A stretch of 64,000 nucleotides of DNA from Alkalihalobacillus sp047302405 (GCF_047302405.1 NZ_CP154853.1:4712001-4776000), one strand, 5' to 3'; numbered from the stretch's first letter, positions 44,432 through 54,471 are shown. The notes: generated from the sequence alone by a model not told the origin. Made by a program: numbers and translations.

Positions 44432-45424
44432 ATGACTGTAATGGTGAAATCGGAAATAAAGCCGCTAGTACAAATCAACAATTTAAAAACCTATTATCCT
44501 ATTAATAAGGGGATATTTTCTAAGACGGTTGGTTATGTGAAGGCTGTTGATAATGTGAGCTTCAATATTTTTGAAGGAGAAACATTAGGTTTAGTAGGAG
44601 AATCTGGTTGTGGAAAGTCAACGTTGGGACGCTCTCTTATCCGGCTTGAACAGCCCAATGAAGGTGAAATTCTATTTGAAAATCATAATCTATTAGCACA
44701 ATCAAATAAAGAATTGCGAGAAACGAGACAAGACTTCCAAATCATCTTTCAGGATCCCTATTCCTCCTTGAATCCTAAAAAAAGAGTGCAAGATATTCTC
44801 GCAGAACCCCTTCTTGTACACCGTATAGTAGAAAAGGAAAAAGTCAGTCAGCGAGTGAATGAATTGTTGGAAATGGTCGGATTGCCGACACAAGCAAAAA
44901 ATAGATACGCACATGAATTTTCAGGTGGACAAAGACAGAGAATTGGTATCGCACGTGCATTATCTCTAAACCCTAAATTTATCGTGTGTGATGAACCTGT
45001 TTCAGCTCTAGATGTATCAATACAGGCTCAGATTCTAAATTTATTAAAAGATTTGCAAAAGGAATTAGGGTTAACGTATTTATTTATTGCTCATGGCTTA
45101 GGGGCTGTTCGTTATATTAGCGATCGAATTGCTGTGATGTATCTAGGCGAAATCGTGGAAATTGGCAAAACGGATGAGGTGATTCGAAATCCGAAGCATC
45201 CTTATACAAAAGCATTATTAAGTTCATATCCAATTCCTAATCCACACTTACGAAATAAAGATAGAATATTCATTCAAGGGGATGTGCCAAGCCCTGCTAA
45301 TCCCCCTTCTGGTTGTCGTTTTCACACTCGTTGTCCAATAGCTACTGTCACATGTCGTGAAGGGAAACCTAGTTTAAAAGGGGTAGAGCATCAAGCGGCC
45401 TGTTTTGCTTTAGAAAATGATTGA
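44432..45424 (+). CDS. Oligopeptide/dipeptide ABC transporter ATPase (OppF/DppF type)
   Basis: A 330-residue ATPase: Walker A GESGCGKSTLG, signature FSGGQRQRIGIA, Walker B FIVCDEPVSALDVS, C-terminal GCRFHTRCPIATVTC. The segment after the H-loop reads IAHGLGAVRYIS, with Gly where Asp is more usual. The ATG at 44432 follows AAGGAGGA, which overlaps the stop codon of the previous gene; a longer frame from 44372 is unlikely. Confidence 0.95.
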   Translation: MTVMVKSEIKPLVQINNLKTYYPINKGIFSKTVGYVKAVDNVSFNIFEGETLGLVGESGCGKSTLGRSLIRLEQPNEGEILFENHNLLAQSNKELRETRQDFQIIFQDPYSSLNPKKRVQDILAEPLLVHRIVEKEKVSQRVNELLEMVGLPTQAKNRYAHEFSGGQRQRIGIARALSLNPKFIVCDEPVSALDVSIQAQILNLLKDLQKELGLTYLFIAHGLGAVRYISDRIAVMYLGEIVEIGKTDEVIRNPKHPYTKALLSSYPIPNPHLRNKDRIFIQGDVPSPANPPSGCRFHTRCPIATVTCREGKPSLKGVEHQAACFALEND

Positions 45425-45443
45425 ATAGAAAGGAGTGAAGACG

Positions 45444-46394
45444 ATGTTGAGCTATATTATGCGTAGGCTCTTAATCGCGATTCCTATTTTATTAGGAGTG
45501 ACGATCTTGAACTTTATCATTATTAATCTAGCACCTGGTAATCCGGTTGATATGATGGTGGATCCTAACTTAAGCCCTGAAGCGTTGCATGCCCAAAAAG
45601 AAGCATTAGGCTTAAATGATCCTTTATATATTCAGTACTGGAACTGGCTTTTAAATTTATTACAAGGAAATTTAGGATTTTCACTGACAACGTATCAACC
45701 TGTGACAGAAGTGATTATGGAAAGACTAGGTCCTACATTGCTTTTAATGTTTTTAGCCTTACTTGTTGGTTTACTTGTTGCGATTCCTCTTGGGATTATT
45801 AGTGCGGTTAAACAGTATTCGATTTTAGACTATTTAGCGACAGGTGGCTCTTTTCTAGGGATTTCGGTCCCAAATTTCTTTCTCGGGCTTGGCTTAATCT
45901 ACATCTTCTCTATTCAATTAGGCTGGTTACCTACAGGGGGGATGGGGACGCTTGGAGGCAATGGAGGTTTCTTTGATACGATGTTTCATTATGTTTTACC
46001 AGTGATTGTGTTGGCAACTGGAATAGCTGGTAAAAAGATTCGATATGTTCGTTCAAGTGTCATTGAAACATTAGGTCAAGATTATTTAAGAACAGCTCGA
46101 GCGAAAGGGTTAAAAGAGACGATTGTCATTAATAAACATGCCTTACGAAATGCTCTTATTCCAGTTATTACAGTCGTCGGTTTGGAAATTCCATTATTGT
46201 TTGCGGGTGCCGTCGTTACAGAGCAAATTTTCTCTTGGCCTGGAATTGGTCAATTGACGATCGGCTCCATAATGTCAAGGGATTATACGACCTTAATGGG
46301 ATTAAACTTAATTGCTGCTGTTATTGTCGTAGTCGCAAATCTACTAACGGATATCATGTATTCCATTGTCGATCCAAGGATTAAATATCAATAG
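45444..46394 (+). CDS. Oligopeptide/dipeptide ABC transporter permease (OppB/DppB type)
   Basis: A 316-residue permease with the first helix near the N-terminus (MLSYIMRRLLIAIPILLGVT), about six membrane segments and the ATPase-coupling loop YLRTARAKGLKE near residue 220. The ATG at 45444 lies 8 bp from AAAGGAG; a GTG at 45435 overlaps that site. Forms the membrane channel with the OppC-type subunit. Confidence 0.95.
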   Translation: MLSYIMRRLLIAIPILLGVTILNFIIINLAPGNPVDMMVDPNLSPEALHAQKEALGLNDPLYIQYWNWLLNLLQGNLGFSLTTYQPVTEVIMERLGPTLLLMFLALLVGLLVAIPLGIISAVKQYSILDYLATGGSFLGISVPNFFLGLGLIYIFSIQLGWLPTGGMGTLGGNGGFFDTMFHYVLPVIVLATGIAGKKIRYVRSSVIETLGQDYLRTARAKGLKETIVINKHALRNALIPVITVVGLEIPLLFAGAVVTEQIFSWPGIGQLTIGSIMSRDYTTLMGLNLIAAVIVVVANLLTDIMYSIVDPRIKYQ

Positions 46395-46408
46395 AAGGGA
46401 GGAGTAAA

Positions 46409-47329
46409 ATGGGTTCCCCACAATTACAAACAAATCATACGGTCTCCTATCCATTAAAAGCTGAGAAGTTATCGAGTGAAAAAGAAGAAAGCTATTTTCA
46501 GATGGTGTTAAGGCGGTTTATGAAGCATAAACTAGCCGTTACAGGTGCAGTCGGATTAATCTTATTAACCATTGTTGCTCTTTTTGCCCCTTGGCTTGCA
46601 CCTTATAATCCAAATGCGGTCACAGGTGCTTTTGCCGAAAGTCCATCTCTGCAATATTTATTAGGAACGGACCAAATTGGACGTGATGTGTTAAGTCGAT
46701 TAATTTATGCGGCGAGGGTCTCTTTATTAGTTGGGGTTGGCTCTATTCTTATTAGTGTTATTATTGGTACCATATTAGGTCTCATATCAGGCTATGTTGG
46801 TGGATGGGTCGATACATTCATTATGCGTTGTACAGATGTCTTTATGTCATTCCCACATTTAATGTTAATCCTTGTCATTGTGAGTATGGTTGGTCCTAGT
46901 TTAAGCAATCTCATTTTAATTCTTGGTCTATTAGGATGGACAAGTGTTGCTCGACTTGTGAGAGGAAGTGTCTTATCGTTAAAACAATACGACTATGTCA
47001 AAGCGAGTGTTGCGTTAGGGTTTAATATGCCCCGCATTTTATTTAAGCATATCCTTCCTAATGCAATGGCTCCTATATTAGTTCATGCTACTTTTGGAAT
47101 TGCCGCTGCGATTATTATGGAAGCCTCCTTAAGCTTTTTAGGATTAGGGGTACAACCACCAAATGCTAGCTGGGGTAATATGTTAACCGAAGCTCAATCC
47201 TTGACCGTTCTAACCTCACAACCTTGGTTATGGATTCCTGCTGGTGTGATGATTGTACTGACTGTTTTAGCTGTCAATTTTGTTGGAGATGGATTACGCG
47301 ATGCGTTTGATCCGAAAAGTTTAAAATAA
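46409..47329 (+). CDS. Oligopeptide/dipeptide ABC transporter permease (OppC/DppC type)
   Basis: A 306-residue permease with an N-terminal cytoplasmic stretch, a first helix at ~residues 45-65 (AVTGAVGLILLTIVALFAPW), the conserved LLGTDQIGRDVLSRLIYAAR segment and the coupling loop YVKASVALGFN. GGGAGG precedes the ATG, 14 bp after oppB. Confidence 0.95.
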   Translation: MGSPQLQTNHTVSYPLKAEKLSSEKEESYFQMVLRRFMKHKLAVTGAVGLILLTIVALFAPWLAPYNPNAVTGAFAESPSLQYLLGTDQIGRDVLSRLIYAARVSLLVGVGSILISVIIGTILGLISGYVGGWVDTFIMRCTDVFMSFPHLMLILVIVSMVGPSLSNLILILGLLGWTSVARLVRGSVLSLKQYDYVKASVALGFNMPRILFKHILPNAMAPILVHATFGIAAAIIMEASLSFLGLGVQPPNASWGNMLTEAQSLTVLTSQPWLWIPAGVMIVLTVLAVNFVGDGLRDAFDPKSLK

Positions 47330-47352
47330 ATGGTGGATGGAGGCTATATTAT

Positions 47353-48981
47353 ATGAAGCGTTTTTTTGGAAGCATCGGTGTATTTTTTCTCTTAATGGTT
47401 ATTCTGATTGGATGTAGTGGTGGTGGGAATGTGGAAACAGGTACAGGTGATGAAGGGGCTGATGCCTTAGATACGGGAAGTGGAAAACATATCACGATTG
47501 GAATTACCAATCCACCTGGAGCCTTTAATCCGATTATACGTGGTGATGAAACAGCTTGGTATATTAGTTCCATATTATATTCACCATTGATGCAACTAAA
47601 CTCTGATCTAGAGTATGTTCCAACGTTGGCTAGTTCGATAGAAACAGAGGATAATCAAACATTTTATGTCCACCTAAATCAGGAGGCTGTCTGGACAGAT
47701 GGAGAGCCTGTAACGGCAGAGGATGTCCTCTTTACAGCAGAAATGGTCGGAACGGAGGAAACGGGCTCCATTTTTGCTGGTATCACTTTACTAAGTGGGT
47801 ATGATCAAGCTGGAAATTTAGAAGCTCCTATTGAAGAGATTGATGGTGTTAAGTTGATTGATGACCATACAGTTGCCTTTAAAACGAAAGCTCCAGTCGA
47901 TTTAAATTTATTTAATCAACAACTCGCCACTCAATTTAAAACGATTCCTAAACATATCTTTGGGGATGTTCCTCCGGCAGAATTAGCTCAGCATCCAGCC
48001 ATGCAAAAGCCTGAAGTCACAAATGGACCGTTTAAATTTGTTGAGCATGCGTCTAATCAATACGTCGAGTTAGAGGCGAATCCTGATTCCTTTTTAGGAG
48101 AACCAAAGTTAGATAAGCTCTTCTTCAAGATCATGCCAGCAGCTAATATCGTTGCTCAACTTCAAAATGGTGAAGTGGATATGAACTTTCCTGGGATTGG
48201 TACCATTGCTAGCTCTGACTATGAGCGGGTCGAAAATTTGAGTAATGTGAATACCACCTTTGGACCACCATTAAGTTATCAAATCTTTGGTTTTAATCAC
48301 GAGACGATTCCAGATGTAAGAGTTCGCCAAGCCATTATTCAGGGGATTAATCGCCAGATGATTGTCGACAGCTTATTAAAGGGTAATGGTGAGATTAACG
48401 ATATGGTTTATTCAAGTGAGAGCCCTTATTTTTATGAAGGAATAATCAATTATGAATACGACCCAGAAAAGGCAAAGGCCTTGTTAGAAGAAGCGGATTG
48501 GGATTCTTCTCAAACGATCAACTTTGTGGTTCCTTCTGGAAATGCAACTCGCGAACAAATGGCTGATATTGTCGTTCAAAACCTTCAAGAAATTGGGATG
48601 AAAGTAGAAATAGAGAAATTTGATATCGCAACAGCCATTGCTAAATCACGCTCTGGTGAATATGATTTATTTGTATTAGGTTACCCGTTTGGGTTAGATC
48701 CTGATACAACATCTTTCTATCATACAAGTGGAGCTTCTAATACTAGCTTTTACTCGAATCCAAAAGTAGATGAACTGTTAGAAGAAGGAGTTGCAGAGGT
48801 AGATCCTGATAAACGTAAAGTTATTTATAATGAGGTACAAGAGATTATTCATGAAGAACTACCTTCGATTGTTTTATACTATGATACCCGTTTACAAGCT
48901 GTTTCTGACCGTGTTCTAGTTGGCCAACCTACAGATGTTGGAGCTTTTGTCAATGTTCATGAATGGGATGTAAAGGAATAA
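47353..48981 (+). CDS. Peptide-type substrate-binding lipoprotein (SBP family 5)
   Basis: A 542-residue lipoprotein with lipobox LIGC (Cys21), then the family 5 pattern YVPTLASSIETED, VWTDGEPVTAEDVLFT and VRQAIIQGINRQMIVD. It captures the substrate outside the cell for the importer. Family 5 members bind peptides but also opines, nickel or oligosaccharides; the linked amidohydrolases favour a peptide-like or aminoacyl amide ligand. A terminator-like hairpin follows. Confidence 0.95.
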   Translation: MKRFFGSIGVFFLLMVILIGCSGGGNVETGTGDEGADALDTGSGKHITIGITNPPGAFNPIIRGDETAWYISSILYSPLMQLNSDLEYVPTLASSIETEDNQTFYVHLNQEAVWTDGEPVTAEDVLFTAEMVGTEETGSIFAGITLLSGYDQAGNLEAPIEEIDGVKLIDDHTVAFKTKAPVDLNLFNQQLATQFKTIPKHIFGDVPPAELAQHPAMQKPEVTNGPFKFVEHASNQYVELEANPDSFLGEPKLDKLFFKIMPAANIVAQLQNGEVDMNFPGIGTIASSDYERVENLSNVNTTFGPPLSYQIFGFNHETIPDVRVRQAIIQGINRQMIVDSLLKGNGEINDMVYSSESPYFYEGIINYEYDPEKAKALLEEADWDSSQTINFVVPSGNATREQMADIVVQNLQEIGMKVEIEKFDIATAIAKSRSGEYDLFVLGYPFGLDPDTTSFYHTSGASNTSFYSNPKVDELLEEGVAEVDPDKRKVIYNEVQEIIHEELPSIVLYYDTRLQAVSDRVLVGQPTDVGAFVNVHEWDVKE

Positions 48982-49004
48982 GCAAATTTGTTTGTTTTGA
49001 TTTG

Positions 49005-49031
49005 AGCCGTGACTAGTTGCTAGTCATGGCT
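49005..49031 (+). terminator. Hairpin after the importer operon
   Basis: AGCCGTGACTAG (49005-49016), loop TTG, CTAGTCATGGCT (49020-49031) with one G-U pair. The T tail is poor (TTATG), so termination strength is uncertain. Confidence 0.55.
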
Positions 49032-49058
49032 TTATGAATAGAAAGGGGTCTTTTCATA

Positions 49059-50492
49059 ATGACGGTTCCCTCAAAGCAACCCTTTATGACGATTGTGATT
49101 ACCTTAATGTTAGGGAATTTTTTAGCTGTGTCGAGTATGTCTTCGATTAATATTGTTGTCCCAGAATTTACAATTTATTTTCAAGCTGATTTAAGTCAAG
49201 TTCAGTGGGTGATGAGTGGGTTTTTATTAGCGAGTGGCGTCATATCACCACTATCTGGCTGGTTAGGTGATCGATTGACTTACCGCAAGTTATATCAAAT
49301 AAGTCTTTGTCTTTTTATGTTCACATCCGTACTATGTACATTAGCTTGGTCGATTGAATCGTTAAATACATTTCGAGTCTTCCAAGGGTTTGCTTGTGGG
49401 TTAATTGTCCCAGCGAGTATGACGTTAATTTATATATTAGTGGAAAAGAAAAAACGGCCACTGGCTTTAAGTTTTTGGAGTGTTGGGGCTATTTTTGGAC
49501 CAGCTATTGGTCCGACTTTAGCTGGCTTTTTAGCGAGCCATTTTGGGTGGAAAAGCATCTTTTTATTAAATGTGCCAATAGGTGTCATCACGATGGTCTT
49601 TATTTTTCTTTATATCCCTAAGAGTGAAAAAGCGATAAAAGAGGGGAATTTCAGTTGGACTGAGTTTTTGACGATTTTTGGAGGTAGTGGATTTATCTTA
49701 TATTCGGTGAATTTAATCAATTGGCCATTCCAAGCTCTCATCATTTTATTGTTCGGGATTATGTTACTATCCATCTTTATAAAAATTAGTTTTCGAAAAA
49801 AACAGCCTTTATTGAATTTGAAAGTGTTTCATTCTAAGATGTTCTCGATTACAACTGTAACTTCTTGTGTTTTGTTAGCTAATTTATATATTGGGACCTT
49901 TTTTATGCCCGTATATTTGCAGGATGTTTTAAATCAATCTTCCTTAGAGGCGGGATTAACTCTCATGCCTTCAGCCTTGGCGATGGGAATGACCACCATT
50001 ATTGCTGGAAAAATTTATCGTGATGACCGTGTCAGTGTTCTTTTCTTTTTGGGAATTGCTTTATTATTAGCGAGTTCGGTTGGCCTTAGCTTTTTAACTG
50101 TAACAAGTAGTTATGTGACGGTTCTAATGTGGATGGTCTTTCGAAACATTGGCATATCATTAGCCTTAATTGTTTTAACGAACAAGGGAATGGCAAGTAC
50201 CGAAAAGCATCTTGTTGGTCATGCCTCAGCTAGTATTAATTGGTTGAGACAAAGTAGTAGTGCTTTTATTATTTCAATCATGACTGTTGCCGTTGCTTCC
50301 TTAATTCTTTTTTATGAAGCGAATGGCCTGACTAATTTAGCCGCCTTTACCGAATCATTATCGCTCGCTTTTATAGTCAATACAGTACTCGTCGTGTTCA
50401 CCATACCTGTTGGACTTTATTTACTTAAACAGCAAAGAAGAGAGCGAAAAAGGTTCGTTCAAGAAGAATACAAGAGTGCACAGGAATCCTAA
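49059..50492 (+). CDS. MFS transporter, DHA2 (EmrB/QacA) family
   Basis: A 477-residue, 14-helix major facilitator with the motif WLGDRLTYRKLYQISL (motif A-like) and motif C-like GAIFGPAIGPTLAGFLAS. DHA2 members export drugs or metabolites by proton antiport. It stands 77 bp after the importer operon with its own AAAGGGG; whether it belongs to that operon is unclear. A frameshifted piece of its 3' end is found at 37071-37195. Confidence 0.92.
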   Translation: MTVPSKQPFMTIVITLMLGNFLAVSSMSSINIVVPEFTIYFQADLSQVQWVMSGFLLASGVISPLSGWLGDRLTYRKLYQISLCLFMFTSVLCTLAWSIESLNTFRVFQGFACGLIVPASMTLIYILVEKKKRPLALSFWSVGAIFGPAIGPTLAGFLASHFGWKSIFLLNVPIGVITMVFIFLYIPKSEKAIKEGNFSWTEFLTIFGGSGFILYSVNLINWPFQALIILLFGIMLLSIFIKISFRKKQPLLNLKVFHSKMFSITTVTSCVLLANLYIGTFFMPVYLQDVLNQSSLEAGLTLMPSALAMGMTTIIAGKIYRDDRVSVLFFLGIALLLASSVGLSFLTVTSSYVTVLMWMVFRNIGISLALIVLTNKGMASTEKHLVGHASASINWLRQSSSAFIISIMTVAVASLILFYEANGLTNLAAFTESLSLAFIVNTVLVVFTIPVGLYLLKQQRRERKRFVQEEYKSAQES

Positions 50493-50504
50493 TTCGGTTG
50501 GTTG

Positions 50505-50720
50505 GGGGCTGTCACCACCCGAAAATAAAGCGGAGGTTACCCTGTATCCTAGCGGAGTGTGATTTTCGGGAGCGGTGAATAAAGCTCTACACATGAATAT
50601 CCATTCTCTTTTCAATAAAAATAGTGAGTAAAAATTCACCAACTTTTTCATTTCAGAGGTGGTTTTTGTCCTGGCCTCTTTTTTGACAAATTTCGAGGAG
50701 TGACAGTGTCTCTCAGAAGA
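50505..50720. repeat. Dispersed-element ends after the MFS gene
   Basis: GGGGGCTGTCACCACCCGAA at 50505 and TTTCGAGGAGTGACAGTGTC near 50693 resemble the left and right ends of the dispersed element, without the usual hairpin between them. The remainder of 50493-50985 holds no gene that I can support apart from the terminator listed next. Confidence 0.5.
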
Positions 50721-50846
50721 AGCGTATATTCAAAATAACGTAGTGTGCTTTTTGTGCAAGGCATGCAAGTTCAATGCAATCAAAGAATGAGGACACTTTT
50801 CTAGTTTAAAAGAAGGTGACGGCTATATTGATTGTGAAAAGAAGAA

Positions 50847-50879
50847 GCCAAACCTGTGTCATGAGGAGAGAGGTTTGGC
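50847..50879 (-). terminator. Terminator of the minus-strand sugar-acid operon
   Basis: Read on the minus strand, GCCAAACCT and AGGTTTGGC form a 9-bp stem followed by TTCTTCTTTTC, about 105 bp beyond the stop of the last minus-strand gene. Confidence 0.6.
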
Positions 50880-50985
50880 AAAACGGTATATGACTTTCTA
50901 TATCTTAAACTCGGTTAGTGAAAATATTGCGAAATCTATTTGGCTTTCTAATTATCCATTTCTATCGCTAAAGCCAGTTTTTCTG

Positions 50986-51969
50986 CTAGTTTTTTATTAA
51001 TGCTTCGGGATTAATAAGGCAGGGGGGCTTCCTTCCCTGTAATCCGTGTAGTAGGTTGTCAGCTGCTAAATGAGCCATTTTAGTCCTCGTTTCAATGGTT
51101 GCGCTTCCAATGTGAGGAAGTGTTACTACATTAGGTAATGTTAAAAGAGGGTGGTCGGTTGGCATTGGCTCTTGTTCAAAGGTATCTAATCCAGCAGCCC
51201 AAATGATTTCTTGTTTTAGTGCTTCGTATAAATCATGCTCGTTTACAATACCTCCTCTAGCGGTATTAATAAGAATCGACGTTTTTTTCATTCTCTTCAA
51301 TTGCTCCATAGAAATTAGATTGGCAGTTTCGTTTGTATATGGGGTCATGATGACAATAAAATCAGACCTTTTTAATAATTCATTTAAACTTGTGTACTCA
51401 ACGTTATATTTTTCCTCTATCTCATGTTTTCGTGAACGATTATGATAGAGGATATTCATCTCAAACCCTTTTGCACGGCGGACGACCGATTCCCCAATCC
51501 GCCCCATCCCAATGACTCCTAGAGTTGAACCAAAGACATCTCGACCAGCTAATAACATCGGAGACCATGTGTCCCACTTTCCTTCTCGCAAATAGGTAGA
51601 GCCTTCCACTAAGCGTCTAGCAGTGGCTAGTAATAATGCAAATGTTAAATCAGCAGTTGTTTCGGTTAATACTTCTGGTGTATTTGTCACCCAAATTCCT
51701 CGGGCTGTTGCTTCCTCTACATCAATATGGTTATATCCTACGGCCATCGTGCTAATGATTTTTAACTTTGCAGCTTTAGAAAGCAGATTTTTATCAATTT
51801 GATCGGTTAAAAGGCAATACAATCCGTCAACATCTTTAATATTCTCCTCTAAAAAATCCTTGGAAACGGGTTTCTCCTCATGGTTCCAGACAATTACTTC
51901 ACATTCTTCTTGTAAAGCACGGAGAGCACTGTCTGGTATTAATCTTGTCAGTAATATCTTTGGTTTCAT
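50986..51969 (-). CDS. D-2-hydroxyacid dehydrogenase (glyoxylate/hydroxypyruvate reductase-like)
   Basis: A 327-residue D-isomer-specific dehydrogenase: Rossmann motif GVIGMGRIGESVVRRAKGF, catalytic Arg in NTARGG, Glu in FEQEPM and His in LPHIGSAT. The order and spacing fit glyoxylate or hydroxypyruvate reductase. It would reduce a C2-C3 oxo acid made by aldolase cleavage and oxidation, or oxidise glycerate/glycolate. Last gene of the minus-strand operon. Confidence 0.9.
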   Translation of the reverse strand: MKPKILLTRLIPDSALRALQEECEVIVWNHEEKPVSKDFLEENIKDVDGLYCLLTDQIDKNLLSKAAKLKIISTMAVGYNHIDVEEATARGIWVTNTPEVLTETTADLTFALLLATARRLVEGSTYLREGKWDTWSPMLLAGRDVFGSTLGVIGMGRIGESVVRRAKGFEMNILYHNRSRKHEIEEKYNVEYTSLNELLKRSDFIVIMTPYTNETANLISMEQLKRMKKTSILINTARGGIVNEHDLYEALKQEIIWAAGLDTFEQEPMPTDHPLLTLPNVVTLPHIGSATIETRTKMAHLAADNLLHGLQGRKPPCLINPEALIKN

Positions 51970-52004
51970 TTTGGCTTTCTTCCTTTCACGACAATTATAA
52001 GAAC

Positions 52005-53438
52005 TTACATATTGAGTTTCATTGAAATGTATTTCGTATCTAGGAAATCTTGTATGCCTTCTTTTCCACCTTCACGTCCTAAACCTGATTCTTTCACACC
52101 GCCAAATGGTGCTTGAGCGACAGATGGAAGAGGATCATTTAGTCCGATAATGCCATAATCTAATTTTTCGGATACTCGATAAGCTCTACTTAAATCATTC
52201 GTATAGAAATAAGAAGCTAGCCCATAAGGTACGTTATTTGCTTTTTCAATGACTTCTTCTTCCGTGTCAAAAGCGATAATGGGTGCTACTGGAGCAAAAG
52301 TCTCTTCGCTGCAGATAATCATTTCTTCTGACACATTCGAGAGGACAGTGGGCTCGAGGAAAGAGCCATTACCTGCGGCTTGTTTTCCACCGATCAATAG
52401 TTTTGCTCCTTTTGATATAGCATCATCTACATGTTGCTTCGCCTTAATTAAAGCTTTTTCATCAATTAATGGGCCGATTGTTGTCTCGCTATCTAAACCG
52501 TTACCTACCTTCAATTTCCTGACATTTTCTAAAAATAGTTGCTCGAAACGTTCTTGAATTGAGCGCTCTACGTAGATGCGGTTAGCGCAAATGCATGTTT
52601 GACCAGCGTTACGGAATTTACTGGCGATGATATCTTCGGCTGCTTGTTCTAAGTTTGCATCAGCAAACACAATAAAAGGAGCATGGCCTCCTAATTCCAT
52701 TGAAACTTTTTTCACTTGATCGGCTGATCGCTTAATTAAATATTTTCCTACTTCGGTGGAACCGGTGAATGTTAATTTTCTCACTTTGCGATTTGTTAAA
52801 AATTCCTCCCCTACCTCTTTTGATGTTGATGTGCTTACTAGATTAACTACTCCTGGGGGGAAGCCTACCTTCTCTAAAATCTGAAAGAGGGCAACGGCAT
52901 TTAAGGGTGTATTTTTTGCTGGTTTCACAACGACCGTACATCCAGCTGCTAGCGCTGGAGCAATCTTACGGGCGATCATACCTAATGGGAAGTTCCAAGT
53001 TGAAATCGCAGCAACTACTCCAACAGGTTGTTTAATGACCATTAATCGTTTATCTTCACTATTAGAAGGGATTGTCTCCCCATAAATCCGGCGAGCCTCT
53101 TCAGCAAACCATCGGAAGAAACTATTGGCATAATCGATTTCTCCTTTCGCTTCATGTAAGGGCTTACCTTGTTCTTTTGTTAAAATTTCAGCTAACTGGT
53201 CAGTTTGTTGATTGATCAAGTCATAGCATTTCATTAATAGGTCAGCACGCTCCAATGCTGTTTTTTTCGCCCATTTTGGAAACGCCTTATGGGCGGCGGC
53301 GATTGCTTTTTTTGCATCTTCCTGTGTACCATCAGCGACTTCCCCGAGGAGTTCACCCGTGGCGGGGTTTGTTGAGGTGAAATAGGTATGATTGCTTGAA
53401 TCCATCCAACTTCCATCAATATAGAGTTGTCCTTTCAT
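52005..53438 (-). CDS. NAD(P)-dependent succinate-semialdehyde dehydrogenase-type enzyme
   Basis: A 477-residue aldehyde dehydrogenase of the GabD group: NWNFPLGM-like TWNFPLGMIARK, Glu in SMELGGHAPFIV, catalytic Cys in NAGQTCICANRIYV. Group members act on succinate, glutarate, alpha-ketoglutarate, tartronate or glycolaldehyde substrates. With an aldolase in the same operon, glycolaldehyde, lactaldehyde or a semialdehyde from sugar-acid breakdown is the likely substrate. The ATG at 53438 is 55 bp after the upstream gene. Confidence 0.9.
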   Translation of the reverse strand: MKGQLYIDGSWMDSSNHTYFTSTNPATGELLGEVADGTQEDAKKAIAAAHKAFPKWAKKTALERADLLMKCYDLINQQTDQLAEILTKEQGKPLHEAKGEIDYANSFFRWFAEEARRIYGETIPSNSEDKRLMVIKQPVGVVAAISTWNFPLGMIARKIAPALAAGCTVVVKPAKNTPLNAVALFQILEKVGFPPGVVNLVSTSTSKEVGEEFLTNRKVRKLTFTGSTEVGKYLIKRSADQVKKVSMELGGHAPFIVFADANLEQAAEDIIASKFRNAGQTCICANRIYVERSIQERFEQLFLENVRKLKVGNGLDSETTIGPLIDEKALIKAKQHVDDAISKGAKLLIGGKQAAGNGSFLEPTVLSNVSEEMIICSEETFAPVAPIIAFDTEEEVIEKANNVPYGLASYFYTNDLSRAYRVSEKLDYGIIGLNDPLPSVAQAPFGGVKESGLGREGGKEGIQDFLDTKYISMKLNM

Positions 53439-53492
53439 GTGAAAACCACCTTTTATATAAATTTAGTAAACGATGATAAATGTATTGTTCTT

Positions 53493-54455
53493 TTAATTGT
53501 TCCACTCTGGGATAGGGTGCTTTGGTTGTTGTCCTTTGCCTGTACGAATGATTTCCTCCGCACATAGCACACTCATTCTTCTCATGGCTTCCTCTGTATG
53601 CGAAGATATATGGCAGGTTAATAGACAATTATCAACCTCTAATAACTGATGATTTTTAGCGAGTGGTTCTTTTGTGAAGACATCTAGAGCAGCACCGGCG
53701 ATCGTTCGATTCAAAAGAGCGTGATGTAACGCTTCTTCATCTACCAATTGACCTCTTGCTGTATTAATCAAAAAGGCACTAGACTTCATTTGCTGTAAGA
53801 ATGTGTTATTTACTAATCGATGTGTTTGCTTAGTCAGAGGGAGATGAAGTGAAAGATAATCAGATTGTGATAGTAACTGTTCTAAGTCAACATACTGAAC
53901 TCCGAGCTCATTTGCCCATGCGGAGTCTGGGTAGGCATCAAAGGCAAGGGTAGTCATATCAAAGCCCTTTGCTCTTTTTGCGACAGCTTTGCCGATTCGA
54001 CCAGTACCGATAATGCCAATTGTTTTTGACCAAATTTCATGTCCGAGCACTTGTGGCGTCCAATTAGCTTCCCTTATGGAACGGTCGAAGTACGGGATTT
54101 TTCGAGAAATGCCTAATAATAGAGCAAAGACCATATCGGCAACCGATTGTTCATTTGTACCCGGTGTAATGGTGACAGGAATTTTGTTGTCTAAGGAGTA
54201 TTTCCAATCAATCGAATCATAGCCAACACCGAATCGTGCGATTAGTCTTAGTCTTTTTGCTAAGTCAATTGTGTCGGCATCTACTCTATTTGAACCAGCT
54301 ATATAGGCATCAGCATCCATGATAGAAGTACGTAGCTCATCAATGGTGATCGTTCGTGTAGGTGAGGTGTACTGGACGTCATATCCTGCTTCTTTGAGCA
54401 ATATTTCTCCATCTTTATGAAACATGTCCGGTGTAATAAGGACTTTTGACGGCAT
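53493..54455 (-). CDS. D-2-hydroxyacid dehydrogenase (phosphoglycerate dehydrogenase-like)
   Basis: A 320-residue paralogue class of the 51-kb enzyme, with GIIGTGRIGKAVAKRAKGFD, Arg in NTARGQ, Glu in FTKEPL and the His in TCHISSHT. I place the start at ATG 54455 behind GGAGGT; a TTG at 54470 overlaps that ribosome binding site. A role in oxidising or reducing a hydroxy sugar acid is inferred from context. Confidence 0.9.
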   Translation of the reverse strand: MPSKVLITPDMFHKDGEILLKEAGYDVQYTSPTRTITIDELRTSIMDADAYIAGSNRVDADTIDLAKRLRLIARFGVGYDSIDWKYSLDNKIPVTITPGTNEQSVADMVFALLLGISRKIPYFDRSIREANWTPQVLGHEIWSKTIGIIGTGRIGKAVAKRAKGFDMTTLAFDAYPDSAWANELGVQYVDLEQLLSQSDYLSLHLPLTKQTHRLVNNTFLQQMKSSAFLINTARGQLVDEEALHHALLNRTIAGAALDVFTKEPLAKNHQLLEVDNCLLTCHISSHTEEAMRRMSVLCAEEIIRTGKGQQPKHPIPEWNN

Positions 54456-54471
54456 TTTATTTACCTCCAAT

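Noticed and set aside
44432..45424. Defective ATPase because of Gly after the H-loop His (IAHGLG)
   Set aside because: The H-loop histidine, Walker A, Walker B and signature are all intact, and Gly at this place appears tolerated in OppF-type proteins, so loss of function is not supported.
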